In this document: positions 8,749-17,086 of the stretch, piece by piece | Numbering within the stretch: the first letter of the stretch is position 1 | How the letters are laid out: each line of letters begins with the position of its first letter | NCBI GenBank assembly: GCA_016934535.1 | Contig: JAFGSQ010000018.1 | Coordinates: 1 to 19,203 of the forward strand | Direction of reading: 5' to 3' | DNA from: a candidate division WOR-3 bacterium | GTDB lineage: Bacteria; SDB-A | Length of the DNA stretch: 19,203 bases | The notes under the pieces: generated by a model | Database searches by the model: none | What the model saw: the letters and a program-made list of their open reading frames with translations, nothing else | What the model was told of the DNA's origin: nothing | Translations under genes and position numbers: made by a program

Positions 8749-8777
8749 TTGAAAATCTTTTATTTGTCTTATATAAT
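8749..8777 (+). promoter_or_regulatory. Predicted sigma-70 promoter of the plus-strand five-gene unit
   Basis: TTGAAA (8749-8754) and TATAAT (8772-8777) are spaced by exactly 17 bases. The start of transcription would be near 8784, about 55 bases before the foldase ATG. It is divergent from the rpsU promoter, with about 60 bases between the two -35 boxes, so the two units could share control. No clear operator was recognised between them. Confidence 0.8.
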
Positions 8778-8839
8778 CGTCGTTAAAAAATTCCAAAACA
8801 GTTGGTGTTGGCTGAATCTTTGTCACGGAGGGATATACA

Positions 8840-10468
8840 ATGAAATCTATATTTTCCGCAATAATTTTCTCACTTTTTGCTTCCGCCGTTATTTCAGGAT
8901 CGTCGGGTGATTTTTTCTTTTCATCGGACAATGACACGACTATTTCTTTTTCTGACATCATAACATACAGAAACTTCATCGACTCGACGAATTTCAGCGG
9001 ATTTTTCCTCCTCAAATATTATTCCCTCGAGGCTTACGAAAACGGATTGGCTCTGGAAGAATCTTTGTCTCTTGAAGCTATAGCAAGGGAAACGCTTTAC
9101 AAACACGCCTATAGTAAATACGGCAGATTCGATTTTACGCCTGTTCCGGAATATCTCGACAGCGTTCATAAAATGAGCGCTTTCTCCGTCAGAGGCGCCT
9201 TTATATGCACGAAAGACTCCCTTCTGGCCGAAAAAGTCCGGACTGAATTGTCCGGTTACACTGAACTCGGCGACAGCCTTTTTACAGCAAAAACCGAATC
9301 GCTTTTTTTCGAATACGCCGACCCGAGAATTTCAGGCATCGCCGAAGTGTCCTGGGAAAACGTCATGTATCCGCTCAGAGACGCCTTGTTTTCCCTCGAA
9401 GATTTTTCGGTTGGCCCCGTCATTCGCTTTCCGACTTTTTACGTTGTTCCTGTCAGACTTCAGACAAAGGAAAAAGACCCCATTCTGCCTGACACTATGA
9501 ACGCCGATTGGCTAGTGTTCGTAACTTCTCTGTCACAAACCGACTACAAGATAAAAAGCATTCTCGAAGCAATCGAAATCGCAAAACCAGTTTACGTCTC
9601 TTCGACCATGGATTTATTTGTCATGGCGGACAGCGCAAAATTCGACACGATCCCGTTTCCCATGTTCCCTCAGATCTCCAGGGAAGACTCCTTGAGAACA
9701 GTATGCCGATACCTCGACGATGAAATGTCCGCGGGTGAAATGATGCTCAGATTCCGAAGAAGAGGACTTTTTCCGAGACTCGGCGACACGGTCAATTTGC
9801 GTTTTGAAATAGAAAGACAGCTGATTCTCGAAGACGCCTTTACAATGCCTCATCTAGAGAACCTGAGAAACGATCCTCTCATAGCTTCTGAAATCGAGCT
9901 TCTTCAGAATGAATTTCTGTACAATCTCCTGAAAAAAAGGATTGAAGATACTGTTTTCGTCGACATGGAAGAAATGCGGGCATTTTACGAAAGAAACAAG
10001 GAAAATTATCTGCTTCCCGAAAGACTCGGATATTCCATATTTTTATCGGGCGACAGTTCCTTTTCAGATTCGATAAAAAACCTTGTCGTGAGAGGTTTTT
10101 CTTTTGATTCGCTGGCTCGTCTTCATTCCACTCACACGACGGCCAAAGAAGGAGGAGCGGCAGGTTACAGAGCGAGAGATCTTTACGGAACCTTACAGCC
10201 TGTAATGCAGGATATGAACAAGGGAGACGTGTCCGATTTGTTCAAGACAATTGACGGATGGGCATTCGTAAAGGTAACCGAGATTATTCCCCCTGCCTAC
10301 CAGCCGTTTGACAGCATTCAGGTCAGAATTAAAAATGAAACGAGAAATGAGAAATTGGAAAAAACATTCATGGGATTCATGGAATACTTAAAGATGAAAC
10401 ATCACGTAGTCATAAACATAAACAGTCTGGTTTTGTCTTTCCTGAGGGAAATGTTCTTTCACAACTGA
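8840..10468 (+). CDS. Secreted SurA/PrsA-like peptidyl-prolyl isomerase with two parvulin-type domains
   Basis: This 542-residue protein begins with a signal peptide (about 1-20). Residues about 392-482 form a parvulin (PpiC-type) rotamase domain: GYSIFLSGD, a central KEGGAAGYRARDL, then QDMNKGDVSDLFKTIDGWAFVKVTEI. Residues about 117-206 show the same outline (VRGAFICTKDSLLAEKV to LEDFSVGPVIRFPTFYVVPVRL) without the Gly-rich central strand, so I read it as a degenerate first parvulin copy. The linker regions are helical and SurA-like. Such proteins help fold outer-membrane or secreted proteins in the periplasm. The start is supported by GGAGGG seven bases before the ATG. It heads a tight plus-strand unit; the next gene follows after 11 bases. 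The C-terminal domain is clear; the first copy and client proteins are inference. Confidence 0.82.
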   Translation: MKSIFSAIIFSLFASAVISGSSGDFFFSSDNDTTISFSDIITYRNFIDSTNFSGFFLLKYYSLEAYENGLALEESLSLEAIARETLYKHAYSKYGRFDFTPVPEYLDSVHKMSAFSVRGAFICTKDSLLAEKVRTELSGYTELGDSLFTAKTESLFFEYADPRISGIAEVSWENVMYPLRDALFSLEDFSVGPVIRFPTFYVVPVRLQTKEKDPILPDTMNADWLVFVTSLSQTDYKIKSILEAIEIAKPVYVSSTMDLFVMADSAKFDTIPFPMFPQISREDSLRTVCRYLDDEMSAGEMMLRFRRRGLFPRLGDTVNLRFEIERQLILEDAFTMPHLENLRNDPLIASEIELLQNEFLYNLLKKRIEDTVFVDMEEMRAFYERNKENYLLPERLGYSIFLSGDSSFSDSIKNLVVRGFSFDSLARLHSTHTTAKEGGAAGYRARDLYGTLQPVMQDMNKGDVSDLFKTIDGWAFVKVTEIIPPAYQPFDSIQVRIKNETRNEKLEKTFMGFMEYLKMKHHVVININSLVLSFLREMFFHN

Positions 10469-10479
10469 AAGAATTTAGT

Positions 10480-11445
10480 TTGACTTTCACTTCAGCAATA
10501 CTGATGACCAGCGTTTTTTTCAGCCAAACCTCACCGGCTGAGCTGACCTTGAACCCTCCGCTCAGCGAATACGGCATCGACAGCGTCAGAATCTCCGTAA
10601 TTTACCCCAAACATTTCAGTGAAGAGCTTCCCGTCGTGATCTTTCTGCCCGGATATGACGGAAATCCGGAGTGGTATTTCGACTTTCTAGGAATTGAGAA
10701 AATTGTCGAAAAAGCTTCCTCTGAAAATCCTTTCATGTCAGTGATTGTTGATCCGTCCTCCGGTCCGCACGCCTGCTTTTACATCAACTCCGATGTCTCT
10801 GGAAACTGGGAAGATTTTATCTGCAATTTTCTCCCGGAAACAATAAGCAAATGGGCTCTGGAAAACCTCGGCGCCGGAACAGGCAATTTTTGCCTGATAG
10901 GTCACTCCCTCGGCGGATTCGGAGCTCTCCGAATAGGCGCCAGACACCCGGAAATCTTCCCTTTTGTCGGATCCGTTTCGGGCATAGTTACAGTCGAAGT
11001 TTTGCCTGAATGGCTGAAATACGTCGAGAAAGAAGGAGTCTGGAGTGAAAGAGAGAATTGGGGGATTCAACATTTCTTCACAAGACTGTCTCATCAGATG
11101 TGTGTTAATTTCACCGGCATAAAAGAGCCGGAACTTTTTGAATTTCATCGCGGCGTGTTACGCCTCGACGAACAGCTTATGAGCCGGATGAGATCGGGTG
11201 ATTTCGATATTCTCGCTTCCTCAAGAAACGGCTCTCTTGTATTTTCAAACGAAAAAATTTACGTGTCGTCCGGTACCAGAGACATTGTGTGCGATGTAGA
11301 CTTTCACGAGGAGCTGTGCCGGATTCTGGAATCAAAACTCCCCGCTTCCAGTCTCAAATGTGAAACCCCCGACGGTGACCACATAAGCATTCTGGGCGGT
11401 GAAATTGAAAACTGTTTGACATTTTTCTTTCAAGGAGAAGACTGA
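10480..11445 (+). CDS. Secreted esterase-D-like alpha/beta hydrolase
   Basis: This protein of up to 321 residues belongs to the esterase D / antigen 85 type of alpha/beta hydrolase (carboxyl-ester cleavage or acyl transfer). The nucleophile elbow is GHSLGG with S143. The FYINSDVSGNWEDFI segment (100-114) is typical of the group. D268 (SGTRDIV) and H301 (DGDHIS) complete a likely catalytic triad. The N-terminus is hydrophobic and ends in SPA, consistent with export. The start is uncertain: TTG at 10480 has only a weak GAAAG upstream, and the next in-frame ATG (10504) has none, so re-initiation after the preceding gene is likely. It overlaps the acyltransferase gene by one base (TGATG), which ties the two functionally; it may remove or transfer acyl groups on the same polymer. 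Confidence 0.82.
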   Translation: MTFTSAILMTSVFFSQTSPAELTLNPPLSEYGIDSVRISVIYPKHFSEELPVVIFLPGYDGNPEWYFDFLGIEKIVEKASSENPFMSVIVDPSSGPHACFYINSDVSGNWEDFICNFLPETISKWALENLGAGTGNFCLIGHSLGGFGALRIGARHPEIFPFVGSVSGIVTVEVLPEWLKYVEKEGVWSERENWGIQHFFTRLSHQMCVNFTGIKEPELFEFHRGVLRLDEQLMSRMRSGDFDILASSRNGSLVFSNEKIYVSSGTRDIVCDVDFHEELCRILESKLPASSLKCETPDGDHISILGGEIENCLTFFFQGED

Positions 11446-12857
11446 TGCTGTTTCCGACTGTCGAATTCGGAATATTTTTCTTCATCGTTTTTGCCGCCAG
11501 CTGGCTTCTCAAAGACAAAATCCTGCCGCGGAAAATAGTCCTTCTGGTAGCAAGTTACATTTTTTACGGATGGTGGGACTGGCGTTTCACTTTTCTTCTG
11601 TTCCTTTGTTCTTTTGGAAATTACATGTTCGGTCTGGCTATGTCGGATTCGAAAAACGGACACCACAGGAAAGCAATTATTGCCGTAGCCGTAGTGTGGA
11701 ACCTGACTATACTCGGCTTTTTCAAATACTACGGATTTTTCGTCTCGTCCCTGAACAACTTCCTTTCGTTCGCCGGTATGGGTTCAAGCATGTCGGTTCT
11801 CAACATAATTCTGCCCGTCGGAATCTCTTTTTTCACTTTTCAGGCCATGAGTTACGTCATAGACGTATACAGAAAGGAAATACCGGCTTCCAAATCCATC
11901 GTGGACGTTTTGCTGTTCGTGTCCTTCTTCCCCCAGCTCGTTGCGGGTCCCATAGTCCGGGCGAAAGATTTCATACCCCAGCTTTCTCTCAAACCCGATC
12001 CGAAAAAAATACCGGCCGCGAGAGCCTTTGTCCTCATTTCAGCCGGCTTGTTTAAAAAAGTAATAATTGCGAACTACCTGGCAACCGAAATTGTAGATCC
12101 CGTTTTTGAAAATCCGGCCGCATTTTCCTCTCTCGACGCTTTGTTTGCCGTTTATGGCTACGCCGTACAGATATACTGCGATTTCAGCGCTTACAGTGAA
12201 ATAGCAATAGGGATTGCCGCGTTGCTCGGTTACTACTTCCAGGACAATTTTAATTATCCGTACAAGGCTCAATCTATAAGAGATTTCTGGAGAAGATGGC
12301 ACATATCACTTTCGACTTGGCTCAGGGATTATTTATACATACCTCTCGGCGGTTCAAAAAAAGGGAAATTCAGGACATATGTCAACCTCGCGATAACGAT
12401 GCTGCTCGGAGGTCTTTGGCACGGAGCGGCCTGGAATTTTGTATTATGGGGAGCCCTCCACGGTTTTGGTCTCGGAGTGGAAAGATTTTTTATAGACAAA
12501 TTCGGCGATAAAAAAAGAAAAGTATTGTGGCAGGTCCTTTCTACTGTTTTCGTCTTTCACTTCGTATGTCTGAGCTGGATATTTTTCAGATCGCGTTCAT
12601 TCTCTCTCGCCTTTGAATATCTGCGGTCTTTCGGAAACATCTCGTCACCGGTGACAAACATAACTCCTTTTGTCTTCCTGCTCGTCTTCATAGGGATAGC
12701 TATGCATTTCACACCTCCGGCTCCGGGCAAATGGATACGCTCCAATTTCAATAGACTGCCGGTTGTAGTGCAGGGTATAATTTTAGGCGTGGTTCTTCTT
12801 ATGGTCAGCGCTTTCGGCCCCGAAGGGGTCGCTCCGTTCATATACTTCAGGTTTTAG
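11445..12857 (+). CDS. MBOAT-family O-acyltransferase (AlgI-like)
   Basis: This 470-residue polytopic membrane protein has about 10-12 hydrophobic segments. It carries MBOAT hallmarks: FFPQLVAGPIVRAKDF (161-176), YCDFSAYSEIAIG (244-256), IRDFWRRWHISLSTWLRDY (278-296), YIPLGGS (298-304) and GGLWHGAAWNF (322-332). H326 is the presumed catalytic His and H286 is also invariant in the family. Relatives such as AlgI, DltB and PatA pass acyl groups from a cytoplasmic donor across the inner membrane to exported polymers. The first lines LFPTVEFGIFF and SYIFYGWWDWRF are typical of the AlgI branch. AAGGAG precedes the ATG by seven bases. The next gene is a membrane-anchored SGNH protein, matching the usual MBOAT plus SGNH partner scheme. 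The acceptor is unknown. Confidence 0.94.
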   Translation: MLFPTVEFGIFFFIVFAASWLLKDKILPRKIVLLVASYIFYGWWDWRFTFLLFLCSFGNYMFGLAMSDSKNGHHRKAIIAVAVVWNLTILGFFKYYGFFVSSLNNFLSFAGMGSSMSVLNIILPVGISFFTFQAMSYVIDVYRKEIPASKSIVDVLLFVSFFPQLVAGPIVRAKDFIPQLSLKPDPKKIPAARAFVLISAGLFKKVIIANYLATEIVDPVFENPAAFSSLDALFAVYGYAVQIYCDFSAYSEIAIGIAALLGYYFQDNFNYPYKAQSIRDFWRRWHISLSTWLRDYLYIPLGGSKKGKFRTYVNLAITMLLGGLWHGAAWNFVLWGALHGFGLGVERFFIDKFGDKKRKVLWQVLSTVFVFHFVCLSWIFFRSRSFSLAFEYLRSFGNISSPVTNITPFVFLLVFIGIAMHFTPPAPGKWIRSNFNRLPVVVQGIILGVVLLMVSAFGPEGVAPFIYFRF

Positions 12858-12866
12858 GGGGAACGC

Positions 12867-13874
12867 ATGGACTTCATGGAAAAATTTAAAAGCGAAAAAA
12901 ATTACGATATTTCAACGGTAACAAAAATACTTTTTGTCTGCCTGATTTTCATTATTCTTTTTGACTCGACAGGTCTTTATAACTGGGCAAAAAAACTCAG
13001 CGTAGGACCGGCGAGGACTTTTTTCGTCACACTGACTGAACCTCTCGCTTTCGGGACTTCGGCAATCGGGCTCGATCTGCCCAGAAGGACGCTCAAAAAC
13101 TCTTTTCTCTTTTCCATGGGCAAACAGAGGGAAGCCGGTTTCATCGCCGCTGAAAACCCGGACTTTACTGATATTCAATACAACTCGGGTAACAATGTTC
13201 CTCAGGATAATACCCTCGTCGTCGTCTATTCCTCTTCTTCCCCCATTTCGATACTTCTGATTGGCGATTCCATGATGGGTGACGGACTCGGAACGATGCT
13301 CATAAGAGCCATAGACGAAAGCGGCGACATGACGCAAAAGAGATATTTCAAGGTTTCCTCGGGAATGACAAGACCGGATTTTTACAACTGGCCCGCTCAG
13401 ATAAGGCAGATTTTTTCGACAGAGAACTACGACGTCGTAATAGTAATGATGGGCACCAACGACGCGCAAAATTTCGAAATGGACGGAAAGATTTACACGT
13501 ACGGAACAGACGAATGGTTCGAAGTTTACAGACAGAGAGTGACCTCTTTCATCGCTCTTTTGACTTTGCACTGCTCAAAAGTTTACTGGATAGGCATGCC
13601 GCCTATGCGGAGCTCCGGATACAACTCCAGGATGCAGTCTCTCAACGTCGTTTTTCAGGAAGTCTGCGCCGCCAATCCCGGGGCTCATTATTTTTCGACC
13701 GTACCCATCCTCGGCGATGCCTCCGGGAACTATACGACTTATGTCACAGCCAACAACAGACAGGTTCAGGCCAGAGACGAAAAAGACGGCATTCACATGA
13801 CGAGAGCCGGCGGTCAGCTGGTCGCCGACAGAATTATAGAGAAAATCAGGAGTGATTTCACTTTTGAAGATTAG
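12867..13874 (+). CDS. Membrane-anchored SGNH hydrolase/acyltransferase (DUF459-like)
   Basis: This 335-residue protein has a short cytoplasmic tail, one membrane helix (about 19-33) and a periplasmic SGNH domain. Block I is LLIGDSMMGDGLG with S135; a Gly near 166 (KVSSGMTRPDF) is block II; block III is MMGTNDAQ with N198; block V is D307-GI-H310. This spacing resembles the DUF459 group. AGGGGGAA lies a few bases upstream of the ATG, and the gene follows the MBOAT gene by nine bases. In AlgI/AlgJ, PatA/PatB and similar pairs the MBOAT delivers acyl groups and the SGNH partner places them on the glycan, so the same is inferred here. Alternatively it could be a deacylase. All four catalytic blocks are intact. 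Confidence 0.88.
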   Translation: MDFMEKFKSEKNYDISTVTKILFVCLIFIILFDSTGLYNWAKKLSVGPARTFFVTLTEPLAFGTSAIGLDLPRRTLKNSFLFSMGKQREAGFIAAENPDFTDIQYNSGNNVPQDNTLVVVYSSSSPISILLIGDSMMGDGLGTMLIRAIDESGDMTQKRYFKVSSGMTRPDFYNWPAQIRQIFSTENYDVVIVMMGTNDAQNFEMDGKIYTYGTDEWFEVYRQRVTSFIALLTLHCSKVYWIGMPPMRSSGYNSRMQSLNVVFQEVCAANPGAHYFSTVPILGDASGNYTTYVTANNRQVQARDEKDGIHMTRAGGQLVADRIIEKIRSDFTFED

Positions 13875-14643
13875 CCTGATCTTCATTCTCGTATTTTTAA
13901 GAGCTTCGATTTCAGACATATCGGACGATTCAGGCAACGTGTTCGTCAATCAAAACCAGAAAAATCTTTTCTGGCAGAGGATAATCCGCTTCAGAAGCGA
14001 GAACGACTCTGTTTCTCAGGGTGGAATAGTTTTTTTAGGAAACTCCATTATCGAGGCTTACCAGGTAAACAGATATTTTCCCGGTGTGGCGGTCTACAAC
14101 AGGGGAATTACCGGCGACAGAATAGGTATCGGCCGTGAAGGCGGAATTTTAAAGCGCTTGAGGGAATCCTGTTTCAAATTGAAACCTTCCAAAATTTTCA
14201 TGATGATAGGAATAAACGACATAGGCGACAGGTACAAATCAGTTGCCGAAATAGCTGACGGGTACAGACTTTTAGTAAAAACGATTTACGACTCTCTTCC
14301 CGATGTCACGTTGTTCGTGCACAGTATCCTCCCTACAGGAGGTGTTTACTCGCGTCTTAATCCGGCAATAGACTCGTTAAACGGTCTTTTGAAAGAAATA
14401 GTCGACAGCCTCGACTCTGAAAAATCCGTGTATTACATAGACCTTCACGGAATTTTTGCAGATTCCACCGGAAAAATTAAAAGAGAATTGACTGTCGAGG
14501 GACTGCATCTAAAGGAATGCGCTTACGAACTGTGGACTAGCGTAATATGGGATCTTGTCTATTCAGGCCAATGTATATCCATAAACATAACCTTGGACGA
14601 GTCTGATCCTTTGTCCGCAGACTCATTTCAATCTTCTGATTGA
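13852..14643 (+). CDS. Second SGNH/GDSL-like protein with altered catalytic residues
   Basis: This protein of up to 263 residues overlaps the preceding gene by 23 bases. It has a hydrophobic N-terminus (export signal) and an SGNH fold: FLGNSIIEAY with S65, NRGITGDRIG with G88, MMIGINDIGD with N122, and VEGLHL with H219. Two positions differ from the usual pattern: GDS is GNS (N64), which is seen in some sialate-esterase or PAF-hydrolase-like relatives, and the Asp of DxxH is Glu (E216). Activity is therefore plausible but unsure. The GTG at 13852 gives the longest frame. A TTG at 13864 is also likely, since it has AGGAG 11 bases upstream and yields a cleaner signal peptide beginning M-K-I-S-L. 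It closes the acylation unit and would be an acyl esterase or transferase for the same polymer. Confidence 0.8.
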   Translation: MISLLKISLIFILVFLRASISDISDDSGNVFVNQNQKNLFWQRIIRFRSENDSVSQGGIVFLGNSIIEAYQVNRYFPGVAVYNRGITGDRIGIGREGGILKRLRESCFKLKPSKIFMMIGINDIGDRYKSVAEIADGYRLLVKTIYDSLPDVTLFVHSILPTGGVYSRLNPAIDSLNGLLKEIVDSLDSEKSVYYIDLHGIFADSTGKIKRELTVEGLHLKECAYELWTSVIWDLVYSGQCISINITLDESDPLSADSFQSSD

Positions 14644-14645
14644 AA
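14626..14645 (+). other. Hairpin at the end of the plus-strand unit, weak terminator candidate
   Basis: Perfect 8-bp arms TTTCAATC and GATTGAAA surround a TTCT loop and span the stop codon of the second SGNH gene. No immediate U-run follows, although AAAATTTTT occurs 12 bases on. The 51-base convergent gap to the next gene shows no better terminator, so this may serve for the plus strand. Confidence is limited. Confidence 0.35.
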
Positions 14646-14694
14646 ATCGGTTCCCAAAATTTTTACGTTTTCCAACCAGTGTAAAATGACATTC

Positions 14695-15108
14695 TCAGTG
14701 AAATAATAAAACCGGCATATCCAGGCTGGGAAAAAGCTTTATAATATTTTTAATTTCTGTTTCATCAGGTTCGCATAAAATCAAAAGATCGCCTTTGGTC
14801 TTATTAATTATCCCCGCTAAATCATCATCGGTTTCGATTTCGGCAACACTCAGATTGATAAACAACCCTTTTGATTTAAAAATTTCTTCAATTTCGTAAG
14901 CTTCAAACCACCTTTTTCCTACTTGCTCCTCCTGAATGGCCTCTCTTTTTCTGCCGTTTTGCTGAATTATATTGTCTATAATTCTTTTTTCAATCACCGA
15001 AAAAACGTAAGTTTCCGCACAATTTAATTTTGCAAATTCGACGAGAGAATTTATTGTTTTCTGCGAAAGTATTTTTTCAAAGATTATGGCAATCAATTTC
15101 AAATACAT
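14695..15108 (-). CDS. Degenerate universal-stress-protein-like protein
   Basis: This encodes 137 residues with alternating beta-alpha segments: a beta start MYLKLIAIIFE, a helix SQKTINSLVEFAKLNCAETYVFSVIE, and a last part GDLLILCEPDETEIKNIIK ending PSLDMPVLLFH. That order matches the UspA fold, where the end normally reads D-L-I-V-x-G and CPVLVV. The ATP-binding Gly motif of UspA is absent, so it may not bind nucleotide. The gene overlaps the transporter stop by one base (TGATG), so the two proteins are almost certainly made together. USP-like domains are often fused to or encoded beside ion transporters, where they act as regulators; that role is inferred here. The family call is moderate because the sequence is short and divergent. 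Confidence 0.55.
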   Translation of the reverse strand: MYLKLIAIIFEKILSQKTINSLVEFAKLNCAETYVFSVIEKRIIDNIIQQNGRKREAIQEEQVGKRWFEAYEIEEIFKSKGLFINLSVAEIETDDDLAGIINKTKGDLLILCEPDETEIKNIIKLFPSLDMPVLLFH

Positions 15109-17078
15109 CAGGGAGACGCTCCAATTTGCAGAATCAGCAAAAACAAAATCAGTATAAGTGAAAACAAAACAACAGGTAAACCATACTTAAGCCAGGTACT
15201 GAAATTGATAATCTTGCCTTCGAATTTTTCATAAACTGATAAAGCGACCATGTTCGCGCTGGAGCCAATCATTGTAAGGTTACCGCCCAAACAGCCTCCA
15301 AACAGCAGTCCCCACCACAGTATTCCGGTATGTGAAAGACCGATTATTTTCAAACCTTTAACGACAGGAACAAGAGCCGCGATTATGGGAAGATTGTCAA
15401 CAAAACCCGAAGCCAGCGCGGTAGATATAGTAATTATGACAAGCGCTGTCGCAGTGACGGCATTCTGCGGATTTAGAATGTTACCTATTTGAATGTTTTG
15501 GGAAACAGCGGCGATTTGATAGGCAAGTTTTGTCGTAACGCCCGTGTATTCGAGGCAGGCGGCTTTAGCAAAAAGAAACATAAAAAACAGTATTGTCCAC
15601 CAATCTACGCCTTCGGTTATTAACATTTTCCCGCGTTTTCCTTCAATAAAGACAATGACTCCGGCAAAAGCCAGAGGCACAGCTACAAGCGTTGTATTTG
15701 GAAGAAGGTTCAATATTGTATCAATTCTTTTGGAAAAACCTATTAGCAATATCAAAAGTATAAAAAGCAGTCCTCCTATTTTCATTTTCTTTTTATTTTC
15801 GACACTGTCCCACGGGTTTATGCTTTTATCCCCATTCTGATTCGTATCCGCTGAAGACGATTTTGCGCGAGCCGGTATGGATTTCCTGAACAATAAAAGC
15901 AGAAACAGGGATATGACAACTGTAGCAATAATTGACAATGGAGTCGCCCATCTTAAGAAATCTTCAAATGACAGCCCTCCTGAAAAAGCTATGTATATTC
16001 CTATTGGATTTCCAACTAAAGTCAGTGCCGAGCCTATATTTGTTGCGAAAATGAGACTTATTACAAATGGAAAAGGCGGCAAATTCATTTTGCTCGTCAA
16101 TGACAAGGCTATTGTGACTACAACCAGTATGCCGGTGACTTCACCGGTTAAACCTCCCAAAATTACAGACAAAAGCATAAGAATTAAAAATATTTTTCTC
16201 GGATAAAACCCAACTTTTTTTATTATAAAAGAAACAAAAAACTTAAAAATCCCTAAATGGTCGAGCCACGCCACTACTATCATCATTGATATTATAAAAA
16301 GGATTGTCGGAATACTCATAAACTCCACTGTCGTAGCCAAATCCATTGTGCCGCTCAGCAGAAGAAAGCTCAATCCGAAAGCGGCAATCGCAACCCTGTA
16401 ATGCCAAAAAAGAAGCGTTCCAATGACCGTGGAAAAAAATATCCCCGACGCCCATATCTGTTTTGTGACCCAAACGGACTCATTGAACTTAAAGTCTCCG
16501 CTTGCAAAAGCTCTGTCACTTATAGGAATTTTAATTATCGGCATTAACAGGCCGAATAATACAAAAATAGCTATAATTGTCCCTATAAAATAGATAAGTT
16601 TCAGGTTTTTTTTTAAAAAATGTTCTTTTGGACGGCTGATAATTGTTGAAATGACGGAAGCCGGATCTTTCGCTTTCATAAGATTGTTAATTGTCTCTTC
16701 ACGGTGCAGGACACTGGCGATTCCCGAGAGATTTTCCAGGTATTCCTCGGGTTTATCCTCAGGTGATATGATCAGTACGACAAGTTTTACGAGTTTCTCG
16801 TCTATGCCGTTAAATGAAATACCTTTTTTTAACCTTGCTATGACTATGTAACTTCTTTTGAGACCGGACAATCTGGCGTGCGGCAATGCAATTCCTTTTC
16901 CGATTGCCGTGGAACCTTTTTTCTCACGGTCAGTCAACTCGTCGAAGAATTTTTCTTTATCTTTGATTATATTTTTTGAGAATATAAATTTTGCAAAATA
17001 ACGGAATAATTCCTCTCGCGATTCTACTTCCAAATCGAGTATTACAAAATTCTTATTCAGAATGTCTTTGAATTTCAC
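15108..17078 (-). CDS. PTS EIIA domain fused to an ArsB/NhaD-type ion transporter
   Basis: This 656-residue protein has two parts. Residues 1-148 are an EIIA domain of the fructose/PtsN type, with the phosphorylatable His in GIALPHARL (H67) and a normal start MKFKDIL. Residues about 160-652 form a membrane domain with many helices and two related signature loops, GNPIG (356-360) and GSSANM (605-610), plus DNLPIIAALVP (561-571). This fits the ion-transporter superfamily that includes ArsB, NhaD and citrate carriers. The first repeat has TGEVTG where relatives often have DNVTT. The substrate is not readable. The EIIA part suggests control by a phosphorelay or PTS state rather than sugar transport. 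The start is GTG at 17078 with no Shine-Dalgarno sequence and a TATAAT nearby, so it may be leaderless. A USP-like gene overlaps its stop. Confidence 0.88.
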   Translation of the reverse strand: MKFKDILNKNFVILDLEVESREELFRYFAKFIFSKNIIKDKEKFFDELTDREKKGSTAIGKGIALPHARLSGLKRSYIVIARLKKGISFNGIDEKLVKLVVLIISPEDKPEEYLENLSGIASVLHREETINNLMKAKDPASVISTIISRPKEHFLKKNLKLIYFIGTIIAIFVLFGLLMPIIKIPISDRAFASGDFKFNESVWVTKQIWASGIFFSTVIGTLLFWHYRVAIAAFGLSFLLLSGTMDLATTVEFMSIPTILFIISMMIVVAWLDHLGIFKFFVSFIIKKVGFYPRKIFLILMLLSVILGGLTGEVTGILVVVTIALSLTSKMNLPPFPFVISLIFATNIGSALTLVGNPIGIYIAFSGGLSFEDFLRWATPLSIIATVVISLFLLLLFRKSIPARAKSSSADTNQNGDKSINPWDSVENKKKMKIGGLLFILLILLIGFSKRIDTILNLLPNTTLVAVPLAFAGVIVFIEGKRGKMLITEGVDWWTILFFMFLFAKAACLEYTGVTTKLAYQIAAVSQNIQIGNILNPQNAVTATALVIITISTALASGFVDNLPIIAALVPVVKGLKIIGLSHTGILWWGLLFGGCLGGNLTMIGSSANMVALSVYEKFEGKIINFSTWLKYGLPVVLFSLILILFLLILQIGASP

Positions 17079-17086
17079 TTCGATAT

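Noticed and set aside
8549-9015. Short minus-strand frames between the divergent promoters and into the foldase gene
   Set aside because: They cover the promoter elements and the bS21 leader, lack ribosome sites and are antisense to a signal-peptide coding region.
12912-13571. 219-codon minus-strand frame opposite the DUF459-like gene
   Set aside because: The plus-strand frame has intact SGNH blocks, a membrane helix and a ribosome site; the antisense frame shows no recognisable domain.
13852-13874. Frameshift or gene fusion between the two SGNH genes
   Set aside because: Each gene has its own hydrophobic N-terminus and full set of SGNH blocks; the 23-base overlap is ordinary translational coupling.
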